Below are positions 41,750-49,883 of a DNA stretch of 64,000 bases, piece by piece (position 1 is the first letter of the stretch; each line of letters starts with the position of its first letter). The position numbers were made by a program, and so were the translations under genes. The DNA comes from Aeromicrobium chenweiae (GTDB taxonomy: Bacteria > Actinomycetota > Actinomycetes > Propionibacteriales > Nocardioidaceae), in assembly GCF_003065605.1 (NCBI RefSeq), contig NZ_CP026952.1, positions 186,001 through 250,000 on the forward strand, read 5' to 3'. The notes beneath the pieces were generated by a model. The model was given only the letters and a program-made list of their open reading frames with translations, ran no database searches and was not told the origin of the DNA.

Positions 41750-43208
41750 CGATCTCGGCCGAGAGCATCACCAGCGGCAGCCCGCCGCCGGGATGGGCCG
41801 ATCCGCCGACCAGGAACAGCCCGGGGACCGGCGACCGGTTGGCCGGTCGCAGGAACGCCGACCGGGGTCCGTTCGACGAGGAGCCGTAGATGGCACCGCC
41901 CCCGGTCAGGGTGGCCCGGCCCAGGTCCGCCGGGGTGCGCACCTCGCGCCAGCGAAGGTGCGGCCGGACGTCGAAGCCGCGCCGGGCCATCGTGTCGAGC
42001 ACGTGCTCGGCGTACTCGTCGGCGAGCCCGGGCTCGTCCCAGTCGACCCCGCCCCGTGGGTCGTGGGGTGCGGCGTTGACCAGCACGAACAGTCCCTCGG
42101 CACCGTCCGGTGCCATCGCCGGATCGCCCGGCGACGAGACGTAGACCGTGGGGGCCTCGACCGGGCGGCGCCGGCCGCGAGGGCCGAGCACACCGTCGAA
42201 CTCGGCGTCGTAGTCGTCGGTGAACAGTACCTGGTGGTGGCGGTGCTCGTACAGCAGCGCGTCCGTCGCCAGCAGCAGGACGAACCCGGACAGCGAGCGG
42301 CTGCGGTCGAGGCGGGCCGCGGTCCGCCACGCGCGGGGATCGGGGGGAACCAGCCGGCCGTACAGCTGGGCCGCGTCGACCCCGGCCACCACCACGTCCG
42401 CGGCCAGCAGCTCGCCGTCCGCGAGCCGTACGCCGCAGGCCCGGCCCGCAGCGGTCACCACCTCGACGACCTCCGTGGACAGCCGCACGGTGGCGCCCCG
42501 CTCGACGGCACGGTCGCGGACGGTCTCGGCGATCCGGTGCAGCCCGCCGGGCACGTGCCAGGACCCGTGCGCCTGCTCCACGTACGGGACGGTCGCCAGC
42601 GCGGCGGGCGCGCGTCGCGGGTCCGAACCGGTGTAGGTCGCGTAGCGGTCGAGCAGCTGGCGCAGGCGAGGGTCGTGCAGGTACGACGCGCCGAGCCCGC
42701 GCAGCGTCTGCCACGGGGCGACGTCGCGGACGTCGGTGAGCCGGCGGGACAGCCGGGCCATGTCGCGGAGCGTGATCGGCGACTCCAGGAACGGCTCGTG
42801 CGTCGCGTCCCAGATGCGCTCCGCCCGGTCCAGGAACGTCGACCACTGGGCGCCGCGACCGGGGCCGAGGGCGGTGTCGAGCGCCGGACCGATCGCGCCG
42901 GCGTCGCCGGGCATGTCGAGCACGGTGCCGTCGGGGAAGCGGTAGCGGCACGCGGTCTCGAGCGGCTGCAGCGGCAGCACCGACGCGAGGGGATCGCCGG
43001 TCGCGGCGAACAGGTCCTCCAGCACGTACGGCATCGTCAGCAGCGAGGGTCCGGTGTCGAACGTGAAACCGTCGCGCCGGAACGTGCCGAGCTTGCCGCC
43101 GATCGCGTCGGACTGCTCCACGACGGTCACGTCGTGCCCGGCCGCGGCGAGGCGCGCCGCGGCCGCGAGACCACCGAGGCCGGCACCGACGACGACGACG
43201 CGGCTCAT
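41724..43208 (-). CDS. Carotenoid desaturase/dehydrogenase-like FAD oxidoreductase (CrtD-like)
   Basis: 494 residues, CrtI/CrtD/CrtO superfamily. FAD loop VVVVGAGLGGLAAAARLA (about 3-20), GGKLGTFRRDGFTFDTGPSL (about 40-59) and the C-terminal GLFLVGGSAHPGGGLPLVML. A second CrtI-like gene exists in the same locus, so this copy is most likely the modifier, for example a C-3',4' desaturase acting after hydration by CruF. A CrtO-type ketolase is the alternative. Overlaps the GT2 gene by 4 nt. Confidence 0.85.
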   Translation of the reverse strand: MSRVVVVGAGLGGLAAAARLAAAGHDVTVVEQSDAIGGKLGTFRRDGFTFDTGPSLLTMPYVLEDLFAATGDPLASVLPLQPLETACRYRFPDGTVLDMPGDAGAIGPALDTALGPGRGAQWSTFLDRAERIWDATHEPFLESPITLRDMARLSRRLTDVRDVAPWQTLRGLGASYLHDPRLRQLLDRYATYTGSDPRRAPAALATVPYVEQAHGSWHVPGGLHRIAETVRDRAVERGATVRLSTEVVEVVTAAGRACGVRLADGELLAADVVVAGVDAAQLYGRLVPPDPRAWRTAARLDRSRSLSGFVLLLATDALLYEHRHHQVLFTDDYDAEFDGVLGPRGRRRPVEAPTVYVSSPGDPAMAPDGAEGLFVLVNAAPHDPRGGVDWDEPGLADEYAEHVLDTMARRGFDVRPHLRWREVRTPADLGRATLTGGGAIYGSSSNGPRSAFLRPANRSPVPGLFLVGGSAHPGGGLPLVMLSAEIVSGLVGPS

Positions 43209-44332
43209 CCGGCGTCCCCGCCGACCGGGCGGCCCTTCCACCGCAGCTCGCCGCGGGCCCGGCGGCGGAACGAGTCGACCAGCAGCCCGTCGAGGAGCAG
43301 GACCGAGAACGGATGGAGCCACACGTCCGGGACGAGCCGGCCGCGGGTGCGCCGGGCCACGAGCGCCCGGCCGGCGACCGCCGCGAGGTAGCCCAGCAGG
43401 CCGGTGCGCGACCCCCGGAGGGCGGCCGCGGGTGGCACGACGTACGCCAGCCCCAGCACGCCCGAGACGGCGGTCGCGCCGGCAGGCGAGCCGAAGGCCG
43501 ACCAGAGCGACTTGGCGTAGCCGTCACGCAGCCCGGGCCAGCCGTCGTACATGCGGCACGTCGCGACGGCGCTGCCGTCGGCCACGACGCCCCGTCCGCC
43601 GGATCCCTTGACCGCGCGCAGGAGCGCGATGTCCTCCAGCACCTCGTGGCGCACGGCGGCGTGCCCGCCCGCGCGGCGGTACGCGGCGGCGTCGACGCAC
43701 AGCAGCTGTCCGTTGGCGGCCCCGAGAGACGGTCGGGACGAGCGCTCGGCGAGGCGCAGGGGCAGGGTGCTCATCCACGACCACTGCAGCAACGGCTGGA
43801 CCAGGCGCTCGGACCAGGTCAGGGCGAGCTGGCGCGGGTAGGGGCAGACCAGGTCGAGGTCTGCCGCGCGCAGGAGGCCGACGGTCGCGGACAGGCACGA
43901 CGCGGCCACGGTGACGTCGGCGTCCACGAACAGCAGGACGCCGGCTGTCGGTGGTGCCGCCTCCGCCAGCTGCTGGCAGGCCCACGGCTTGCCGAGCCAG
44001 CCGACGGGCAGGGGAGCGCCGGCAAGGAGAGTGACGCGCGGATCGGTGGCGGCGACGGACCGCACCAGGTCCGCGGTGCCGTCGGTCGAGCCGTCGTCGA
44101 GCACGAGGACGTCGACCGTCCCGGCGCACCGGTCGGCTGAGCGCAGGATGCTGCGCAGGCAGGCGAGGACGGCCGCCTCCTCGTCCCGCACGGGCAGCAG
44201 GACGGCCACGTGCTCCTCGGCCGGCGGGCCGTCGGTGTCGGGCACACGCAGCGTCCGCAGGTTGCGCACCACCAGCCCGAGCGACGCGAGGGACAGGACT
44301 GTCCCGGCGCGCACGACGGGTCCGGACCTCAC
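43205..44332 (-). CDS. Glycosyltransferase family 2 membrane protein (CruC-like)
   Basis: 375 residues. N-terminal span, then a GT2 domain with AVLLPVRDEE (about 42-51), VLVLDDGSTDGTADLV (about 74-89) and the DXD-type LLFVDADVTV (about 131-140). C-terminal hydrophobic segments anchor it. Family GT2 and the location between CruF-like and CrtD-like genes suggest a carotenoid 1'-hydroxyl glycosyltransferase such as CruC. The GTG start overlaps the CruF stop (GTGA). Confidence 0.82.
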   Translation of the reverse strand: MRSGPVVRAGTVLSLASLGLVVRNLRTLRVPDTDGPPAEEHVAVLLPVRDEEAAVLACLRSILRSADRCAGTVDVLVLDDGSTDGTADLVRSVAATDPRVTLLAGAPLPVGWLGKPWACQQLAEAAPPTAGVLLFVDADVTVAASCLSATVGLLRAADLDLVCPYPRQLALTWSERLVQPLLQWSWMSTLPLRLAERSSRPSLGAANGQLLCVDAAAYRRAGGHAAVRHEVLEDIALLRAVKGSGGRGVVADGSAVATCRMYDGWPGLRDGYAKSLWSAFGSPAGATAVSGVLGLAYVVPPAAALRGSRTGLLGYLAAVAGRALVARRTRGRLVPDVWLHPFSVLLLDGLLVDSFRRRARGELRWKGRPVGGDAG

Positions 44333-45141
44333 GAGCCGCCCTCGCGCCGGTGACGGCGCACCAGCTGGACGGCGAGCGGGATCGCGACGGTCCCCATGAG
44401 CAGACCGCCGACCAGCGCCACCGGCGGCCGGCCGAAGAACAGCGCGTGGGCGAGCACGGACGACGCGTACGTCCACAGGAACACGGTCAGCGGCAGCAGG
44501 TCACCGTCCGTGGCAGCACGCGGTGTGCGGGCGACAACCCGGTCCAGAACGGTGCACATGACCACGGCGACGACGAGCCAGCCGGCGAAGTTCGTCAGCG
44601 GGATGTCCTCCACGCCCGGCAGGGACGGGGTGGGGTGGTCCCAGCGCCAGTGCCCGGCGTCCACCATCTGCGGGTCGAGGAAGACGTCCCACGTGGTCAG
44701 GGCCCATCCGGCGAGCACCGGGACGAGGGGACGGTACGACCCGGCGAGCCGCCGTGCCGCCAGCAGGGCGGGGTACGCCATCATCAGCCACGCCAGCGGG
44801 ACCACGGCCGGCACGCCCAGCACCTCGGGACCGAGGGTGCCCGTGTAGTCGTACGAGCCGAACGGGATCCCGGTGTGCACGCCGACGGCCTCCGCGACCA
44901 GCCCGCCACCGCCGGCGACGAGCAGCAGCCCGAGCGCCGACGTGGGACCGCGGGTGGCCGTCACGTGGACCAGTGCGGCGGCAGACAGCAGCACGACGCT
45001 CAGGATCGTCAGCCGGTTGCTGCCGCCGTCGGTGAACGGGAAGACCATCTGCGTGAGGATCGCGGCCGCGCCGAGCGCCCACGCGAGCAGCACGACCGGC
45101 GGCGTGCCCGTGCGGTGGACCACGGGGAGGGACGGGGTCAC
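44329..45141 (-). CDS. cruF: Carotenoid biosynthesis membrane protein (CruF-like 1',2'-hydratase)
   Basis: 270 residues, seven hydrophobic segments. Family-specific stretches: AEAVGVHTGIPFGSYDYTG (about 88-106) and WDVFLDPQMVDAGHWRW (about 154-170), with the acidic and His residues conserved in CruF/bisanhydrobacterioruberin hydratases. It adds water to the 1',2' double bond of an open psi end. The neighbours encode enzymes that act before and after this step. GTG overlaps the CrtA-like stop (GTGA); internal starts are possible. Confidence 0.85.
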   Translation of the reverse strand: MTPSLPVVHRTGTPPVVLLAWALGAAAILTQMVFPFTDGGSNRLTILSVVLLSAAALVHVTATRGPTSALGLLLVAGGGGLVAEAVGVHTGIPFGSYDYTGTLGPEVLGVPAVVPLAWLMMAYPALLAARRLAGSYRPLVPVLAGWALTTWDVFLDPQMVDAGHWRWDHPTPSLPGVEDIPLTNFAGWLVVAVVMCTVLDRVVARTPRAATDGDLLPLTVFLWTYASSVLAHALFFGRPPVALVGGLLMGTVAIPLAVQLVRRHRREGGS

Positions 45142-45848
45142 GGTGCCGTCCCCCGGTAGGTGCCCTCGACCTCGCGGAGCGCGAACCGGGCGAAGAGCTC
45201 CTCGGCGTACCAACCGGCCGACGCGGTGCGGCGGACCACCTCGCGGTGCGGCGCGCGACGATAGGCGAAGTCCACCAGGGCGTCGGAGGACTCCCAGAGG
45301 CTGAACGTCCCCTGCAGGCCGATGGGTGCCTCGCCGATGCCGAGCGACATCCGCAGGCCCGGAGACCCCTGCAGGTCGCTCGAGACCGGCGGGACGGCCC
45401 GCCAGAACGTGGCCGCGCGGCGCACGCGCAGGCGGGCCCGCGTGATCGCGGCGACCGGGCCGGCGTGCCGCTCGGCCGGCTCGACGGTGGAGGGCTCGGC
45501 GGTGAAGGGCTCGGCGGTGAAGGGCTCGGCCCCCGACCACGAGCCGCGCGACGACAGCGGGGACATCACGACCCGCAGGCGCTCGTGCGCGAGGGAGTCC
45601 CAGGCCCCGACGAGGCGTCCGGAGTCGAACGCGCGGGCGGATGCGTCGTCGTCCCACACGGTCAGCGTGGCCCAGTGGTGCGGGTCGGCGTCGCGCAGCG
45701 TGAACGTCTCGCCCGAGCCGGTCCCCAGCAGCTTGGCGAAGCGCAGGCCCGGCGTGCTGCGCAGGCCGACCCGGTCGCGGCCCATGCGCCAGAGCGCCGA
45801 GGGCACCGATCGGGTGCCCCACACGTGCAGCACCGCGACCTCGCTCAC
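45138..45848 (-). CDS. Spheroidene monooxygenase-like protein (CrtA-like)
   Basis: 236 residues. CrtA-type sequence: an LHVWGTRSVPSAL opening (about 7-19), RSTPGLRFAKLLGTGSGETF (about 29-48), TLRDADPHHWATLTVWD and the closing FSLWESSDALVDFAYR with GWYAEELFARFA. CrtA oxidises C-2 of an acyclic end group using O2. Between the two halves lies an expanded TAEPF repeat (residues about 107-123). Overlaps the CruF gene by 4 nt. Its role would follow CruF and CrtD. Confidence 0.85.
   Translation of the reverse strand: MSEVAVLHVWGTRSVPSALWRMGRDRVGLRSTPGLRFAKLLGTGSGETFTLRDADPHHWATLTVWDDDASARAFDSGRLVGAWDSLAHERLRVVMSPLSSRGSWSGAEPFTAEPFTAEPSTVEPAERHAGPVAAITRARLRVRRAATFWRAVPPVSSDLQGSPGLRMSLGIGEAPIGLQGTFSLWESSDALVDFAYRRAPHREVVRRTASAGWYAEELFARFALREVEGTYRGTAP
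45481..45525. repeat. 15-bp tandem repeat inside the CrtA-like gene
   Basis: Three in-frame units of TCGGCGGTGAAGGGC (the first with two changes) encode TAEPF/TAEPF/TVEPS-like repeats. It falls in the linker between the conserved halves, so copy number could vary without loss of function. Confidence 0.8.
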
Positions 45849-46708
45849 CGCTTGCCCTCCCGCGCGGCGCGCAGCCGGTCGTCCAGCTCGACGGTGAGGA
45901 CCCAGCCCACGAGGAGGACCAGGTGCAGCAGGAACAGCCAGAACCCGACAGCGACGACCCCGCCGACGACGTCGAGCCCGCCGAACGGGACGCCCAGGTC
46001 GATCGGGATCGACAGGAACAGCAGGAAGCCCTGCAGGAAGCCGGCCAGGAACGCGGCGGTGGCGAGCGCGCCGATCCCCGCCGACGTCCAGCGCAGGTGG
46101 CCGGGCGCGACCTGGCGGAACACCCAGGTCAGCGGTGCGGTGAGCGCGAGCCAGGTGATCGTGAACTCGACGACGATCAGCAGCAGGCGTGCGCCCAGGC
46201 CCTCGCGCCCGGCCAGGTCGAGCGGTCCCGAGGAGAGGCGGATGACCGCGATCGACAGCGGGGCGACCAGCACCAGGAGCGGCAGCATCCAGAGCCGGGC
46301 CTGCCAGCCGGTCAACCTGTCGTGCGCGGGCAGCAGGGACAGGCAGCCCCGGCGGATGCCCTCGCCGTAGAAGCTGGCCGGGAGCACCGTGACGAGCGCA
46401 CCGCCCACCCCCAGGCCGGTGCCGGCCGTCACGAGCGTCGCGAACGGGCCCCGGGCGCCCATGTCCGGTGGCACCAGGGACCGCAGGTCGAGCAGGCGTC
46501 GCTCGGCCTCGGACGTGTCGGTGAACCAGGTCGTCGACCAGCACGCGAGCAGCAGCCAGGGCACGATAGCGATGCTGGCGAAGTAGGTGAGCTGGGCGGC
46601 CGAGACCGACACGTCGCGGCGCGCGATCGTGCGTCCGGCAGATCGCAGGGTCTCGAGGGCCTCGGTCGCGATCCCGGACGTCCCACCAGCCCGCTCCGCC
46701 GCCGTCAC
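45845..46708 (-). CDS. YihY/BrkB-family membrane protein
   Basis: 287 residues, six hydrophobic segments, and the opening of the family (ARRDVSVSAAQLTYFASIA, about 26-44), then LPASFYGEGIRRG and the terminal HLVLLVGWVLTVELDDRLR. YihY/BrkB proteins are widely conserved inner-membrane proteins with no assured function; it is not an RNase despite the RNase BN name once used. The GTG start overlaps nothing upstream, so this is the first gene of the BrkB-CrtA-CruF-GT2-CrtD operon. It may help localise the carotenoid. Confidence 0.82.
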   Translation of the reverse strand: MTAAERAGGTSGIATEALETLRSAGRTIARRDVSVSAAQLTYFASIAIVPWLLLACWSTTWFTDTSEAERRLLDLRSLVPPDMGARGPFATLVTAGTGLGVGGALVTVLPASFYGEGIRRGCLSLLPAHDRLTGWQARLWMLPLLVLVAPLSIAVIRLSSGPLDLAGREGLGARLLLIVVEFTITWLALTAPLTWVFRQVAPGHLRWTSAGIGALATAAFLAGFLQGFLLFLSIPIDLGVPFGGLDVVGGVVAVGFWLFLLHLVLLVGWVLTVELDDRLRAAREGKR

Positions 46709-46851
46709 CTGTCCATCTTCCCGCACGCCGACCGCGCACGCATGCCGTCGACGCCCCCGGCCCGCGCCCAGTGCGTCCGCACTCGGCTCGCGGCAGGCTC
46801 CCATCGCCGGGACACTGGAAGCCCCACGAGCCAACCGCAGGAGGTCTGCCG

Positions 46852-47193
46852 ATGGAGTCCTGGACGTACGCCGGGATGCTGCTGTTCGTCCTGGCCGCGA
46901 CGCTCCCGCTGGAGCTCGTCCTGCGCACGCGCGTGTACGCCCGGCCCCGCCGGCTCGCCCTCGTCCTGCTCTGCGTCGCGCCGCCGTTCATCCTCTGGGA
47001 CGTGCTCGCGACCCGGGCGGGTCATTGGTCGTTCGACCTGTCCCAGACCTTGGGCGTCACGATCGGCGACCTGCCGCTCGAGGAGCTGGCGTTCTTCTTC
47101 GTGGTCCCGGTCGCGTCGGTGCTGACCCTCGAGGCCGTGCGGTCGGTGCGTGGCTGGACCGTGGGCGACGAGCCGGAGGCGGACGGCCGGTGA
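46852..47193 (+). CDS. crtYc: Lycopene cyclase subunit (CrtYc type)
   Basis: 113 residues, three membrane spans. The PxEE motif P-L-E-E-L-A-F-F (about 80-87) is the hallmark of the heterodimeric actinobacterial cyclases. Together with the next protein it closes beta- or epsilon-rings on lycopene. AGGAGG lies upstream of the ATG (46839-46844). The GTG of the second subunit overlaps its stop (GTGA). Which half corresponds to CrtYc and CrtYd is assigned by order. Confidence 0.88.
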   Translation: MESWTYAGMLLFVLAATLPLELVLRTRVYARPRRLALVLLCVAPPFILWDVLATRAGHWSFDLSQTLGVTIGDLPLEELAFFFVVPVASVLTLEAVRSVRGWTVGDEPEADGR

Positions 47194-47579
47194 CGCACAC
47201 CGAGGTGTCCCTGCTCGCGGTGCTCGCGACGATCGTGCTGGACCTGTGGGTCCTGCGCACCCGCTTGCTGACCAGGCGGGTCTTCTGGGTGTCGTACGCG
47301 ATCGTGCTGTTCTTCCAGCTGCTGACCAACGAGTGGCTGACCTCGCGCGGGGTGTTCCGGTACGACCCGGATGCGATCCTCGGGTGGCGCGTGGGTCATG
47401 CACCGGTCGAGGACTTCCTGTTCGGCTTCGCCCTGGTCACGTGGTCGATGTGCTGGTGGACGTGGTGGGGCCGTCGGGGGGTGCAGGCCGGGCCGTTCGG
47501 CGAGCGCGGGCTGCTGCGACGAGGCGCGGGGCGGCGATCCGCAGACGCCGACGACGCGGCACCGTCACGCGCTGATTGA
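47190..47579 (+). CDS. crtYd: Lycopene cyclase subunit (CrtYd type)
   Basis: 129 residues, three membrane spans and the partner motif P-V-E-D-F-L-F (about 72-78). The last 30 residues, after the conserved WWTWWGRRG, are hydrophilic and lie opposite the end of crtB: the two genes overlap tail to tail by 143 bp (47437-47579). Works with CrtYc as a heterodimer. Confidence 0.88.
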   Translation: MTHTEVSLLAVLATIVLDLWVLRTRLLTRRVFWVSYAIVLFFQLLTNEWLTSRGVFRYDPDAILGWRVGHAPVEDFLFGFALVTWSMCWWTWWGRRGVQAGPFGERGLLRRGAGRRSADADDAAPSRAD

Positions 47580-48387
47580 GCACGTCGTGCCCGGCCTTCT
47601 CAACCTCGTCGAGGATGCCGCCGTAGAGGCCGAACGCGGTCCAGACGCAGTCACGGCTCGTCGGGTCGAGCAGGTCGATGCCGGGCGCCGCCTGCGCGTA
47701 CAGGCTCCGCGCCCGATCGACCTCGAAGCGCACCAGGTCGCGGACCTCGGCCGTGACGGGACCCGGCTGCAGGTCCGCGGGCTTCACGCCGAACCGGTCC
47801 AGGTCCTCCTGGGGGAGATAGACCCGGCCGCGCACCAGGTCCTCGGCCACGTCGCGGATGAAGTTGGTCAGCTGGAACGCCTCGCCCAGCAGCTGGGCGT
47901 GGTGGTGGGCGCGGTCGTCCACGACACCGAGGACCGGCACCATCTGCAGCCCGATGACGGACGCCGAGCCGTACATGTAGCCGCGCAGGTCCTCGTACGT
48001 CTCGTAGGAGGAGACCGTGATGTCCTCACGCATCGAGTGCAGGAACGCCTCGACGTACGACAGGGGGATCCGGTACCGGCTCATCGTGTGCGACGCCGCT
48101 GCCGCCACCGGGTCGTCCGAGCCGCCGGTCCGGACGGCGTCGAGGAACGCGTCGCCCCACGCGACGAGCCGGTCCGGGTCCGGAGCGGTCAGCGAGTCCA
48201 CGAAGTCGTCGGCGTAGCGGGCGAAGCCGTACAGGGCGTGGACGTGCGGTCGCTTGTGCGGCGGCAGCAACAGGGTCGCGAGGTAGTAGGACTTGCCGTG
48301 CTCGGCGTTGAGCCGGCGGCACGTCTCGTACGACGAGCGCAGCAGCGGGTCGTGGATGCCTGCGGCTTCGAGCTCGCGGGCGCTCAC
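47437..48387 (-). CDS. crtB: Phytoene synthase
   Basis: 316 residues. Joins two GGPP molecules to phytoene. Aspartate motifs are YADDFVD (about 58-64) and FIRDVAEDL (about 175-183), and YGSASVIGLQM lies between. The C-terminal 45 residues are a basic, then Pro/Thr/Ser-rich tail that overlaps crtYd on the other strand. The GTG start overlaps the crtI stop (GTGA). Confidence 0.95.
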   Translation of the reverse strand: MSARELEAAGIHDPLLRSSYETCRRLNAEHGKSYYLATLLLPPHKRPHVHALYGFARYADDFVDSLTAPDPDRLVAWGDAFLDAVRTGGSDDPVAAAASHTMSRYRIPLSYVEAFLHSMREDITVSSYETYEDLRGYMYGSASVIGLQMVPVLGVVDDRAHHHAQLLGEAFQLTNFIRDVAEDLVRGRVYLPQEDLDRFGVKPADLQPGPVTAEVRDLVRFEVDRARSLYAQAAPGIDLLDPTSRDCVWTAFGLYGGILDEVEKAGHDVLNQRVTVPRRRRLRIAAPRLVAAARARRTARPAPPDGPTTSTSTSTT

Positions 48388-49883
48388 GGCCAGGTCCTCG
48401 ACCGGTAGCCCGGCTGGGGGCCGGTGATGCGCTCGGCCGCGAGGCGTCCCGAGACCAGCACCATCGGCACGCCGACGCCGGGGGTGGTGCCCGAGCCGGC
48501 GAACACGACGTTGTCCCCCCAGATGTTGCGGGGGCGGAAGGGGCCGGTCTGGCCGAACGTGTGCGCCGCCGCGAAGGGGGCGCCGCGCTCCATGCCCTGG
48601 GCCTCCCAGTCCAGCGGGGTCGTCGCGTGCTCGACCTCGATGGCGTCCCCGAACCCGGGGTAGCCGCGCCGCTCGAGCGTCTCGATCACGTGCTCGCGGT
48701 AGCGCGGCTCGAAGGTCCGCCAGTCGATGTCCGCGTCCAGGTTGGGGGTCGGGAACAGCACGTAGTAGCTGTGCCGGCCGGGAGGCGCGAGGCTCGGGTC
48801 CATGTGGGTGGGCACCGACACCAGCAGCGACGGGTCGCTCATGACCCGGCGCTCGTCGATCAGCTCGGTGAACACGCCCTCCCACGAGTCGCCGAAGGAG
48901 ATGTTGTGCAGCGCGCCCGGGGCGTAGTCGACGGTCGACCCGGCCAGGAGCAGGTAGCAGGAGGGCGAGTACGACAGCCGGGCCACACGGCGCGGGGTGC
49001 GGCCGAGGAGGTCACGCCACGCGACGGGGAGGTCCGGCGTCAGGACCACGGCGTCGCAGGCGATCCGCTCGCCGTCCGTCGTGTGCACCGCGGTCGCGCG
49101 CTTGCCGTCCAGCTCCACGCGGTCGACCGTCGTGCCGTACCGGAAGGTCACGCCGTGCTTCTCCGCCGCTCCGGCGAGGGCCTGCGGCACCGCGTGCATC
49201 CCGCCGCGCGCGAAGAAGACGCCGGCGACCGAGTCCATGTAGCTGATGACGCTGTAGATCGCGAGGGCGTCGTACGGCGACAGCCCCGCGTACATCGCCT
49301 GGAAGCTGTAGGCCTTCTGCAGGCGCGGGTCCTTCAGGTACTGCGCGACCTTCGGGGCCAGGCGCCGGAACCCACCGATCGCGGCCAGGCGGGCGAGGTT
49401 GGGTGTCGCGACCGAGAGCGGCGAGTCCATGTTGGTGTCGATGAAGTCCCGCATCTCGTAGCGGTAGACCTTCTCGAGGAACGCCGTGAAGTCGCGGAAA
49501 CCCGCCGCGTCGCCGTGACCGCAGACCTCGCGGATCTCCTGCTCCATGCGGGCGGGATCGGCGTGCACGTCCAGGCGCGAGCCGTCCGGGTACGTCGCCC
49601 GGTAGAGCGGGTCGACCGGCACCAGGTCGAGCCAGTCGTCCATCTCCTCGCCGACGCAGTCGAAGGCATCGGCGATGAGGTCGGGCATCGTCAGCACGGT
49701 CGGCCCGGTGTCGAACGAGTAGCCGCCGGTGCGGACCACGCCGGCCCGGCCGCCGGGCTCCTCGTCCCGTTCGACGACCGTGACCTGTCGGCCGGCGCCG
49801 GCGAGACGGAGTGCTGCGGACAGGCCGCCGAGTCCTGCCCCCACGATCACGACGTGGTCGGTCGGGCCCTTGACGGTGCGCAT
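48384..49883 (-). CDS. crtI: Phytoene desaturase
   Basis: 499 residues. FAD loop VVIVGAGLGGLSAALRL (about 11-27) and PGGRAGVVRTGGYSFDTGPT (about 43-62), and the C-terminal bacterial-type desaturase signature NIWGDNVVFAGSGTTPGVGV (about 459-478). Introduces double bonds into phytoene to form lycopene. The ATG and the crtE stop overlap (TGATG). This is the closer match to authentic CrtI of the two desaturases in the locus. Confidence 0.95.
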   Translation of the reverse strand: MRTVKGPTDHVVIVGAGLGGLSAALRLAGAGRQVTVVERDEEPGGRAGVVRTGGYSFDTGPTVLTMPDLIADAFDCVGEEMDDWLDLVPVDPLYRATYPDGSRLDVHADPARMEQEIREVCGHGDAAGFRDFTAFLEKVYRYEMRDFIDTNMDSPLSVATPNLARLAAIGGFRRLAPKVAQYLKDPRLQKAYSFQAMYAGLSPYDALAIYSVISYMDSVAGVFFARGGMHAVPQALAGAAEKHGVTFRYGTTVDRVELDGKRATAVHTTDGERIACDAVVLTPDLPVAWRDLLGRTPRRVARLSYSPSCYLLLAGSTVDYAPGALHNISFGDSWEGVFTELIDERRVMSDPSLLVSVPTHMDPSLAPPGRHSYYVLFPTPNLDADIDWRTFEPRYREHVIETLERRGYPGFGDAIEVEHATTPLDWEAQGMERGAPFAAAHTFGQTGPFRPRNIWGDNVVFAGSGTTPGVGVPMVLVSGRLAAERITGPQPGYRSRTWP

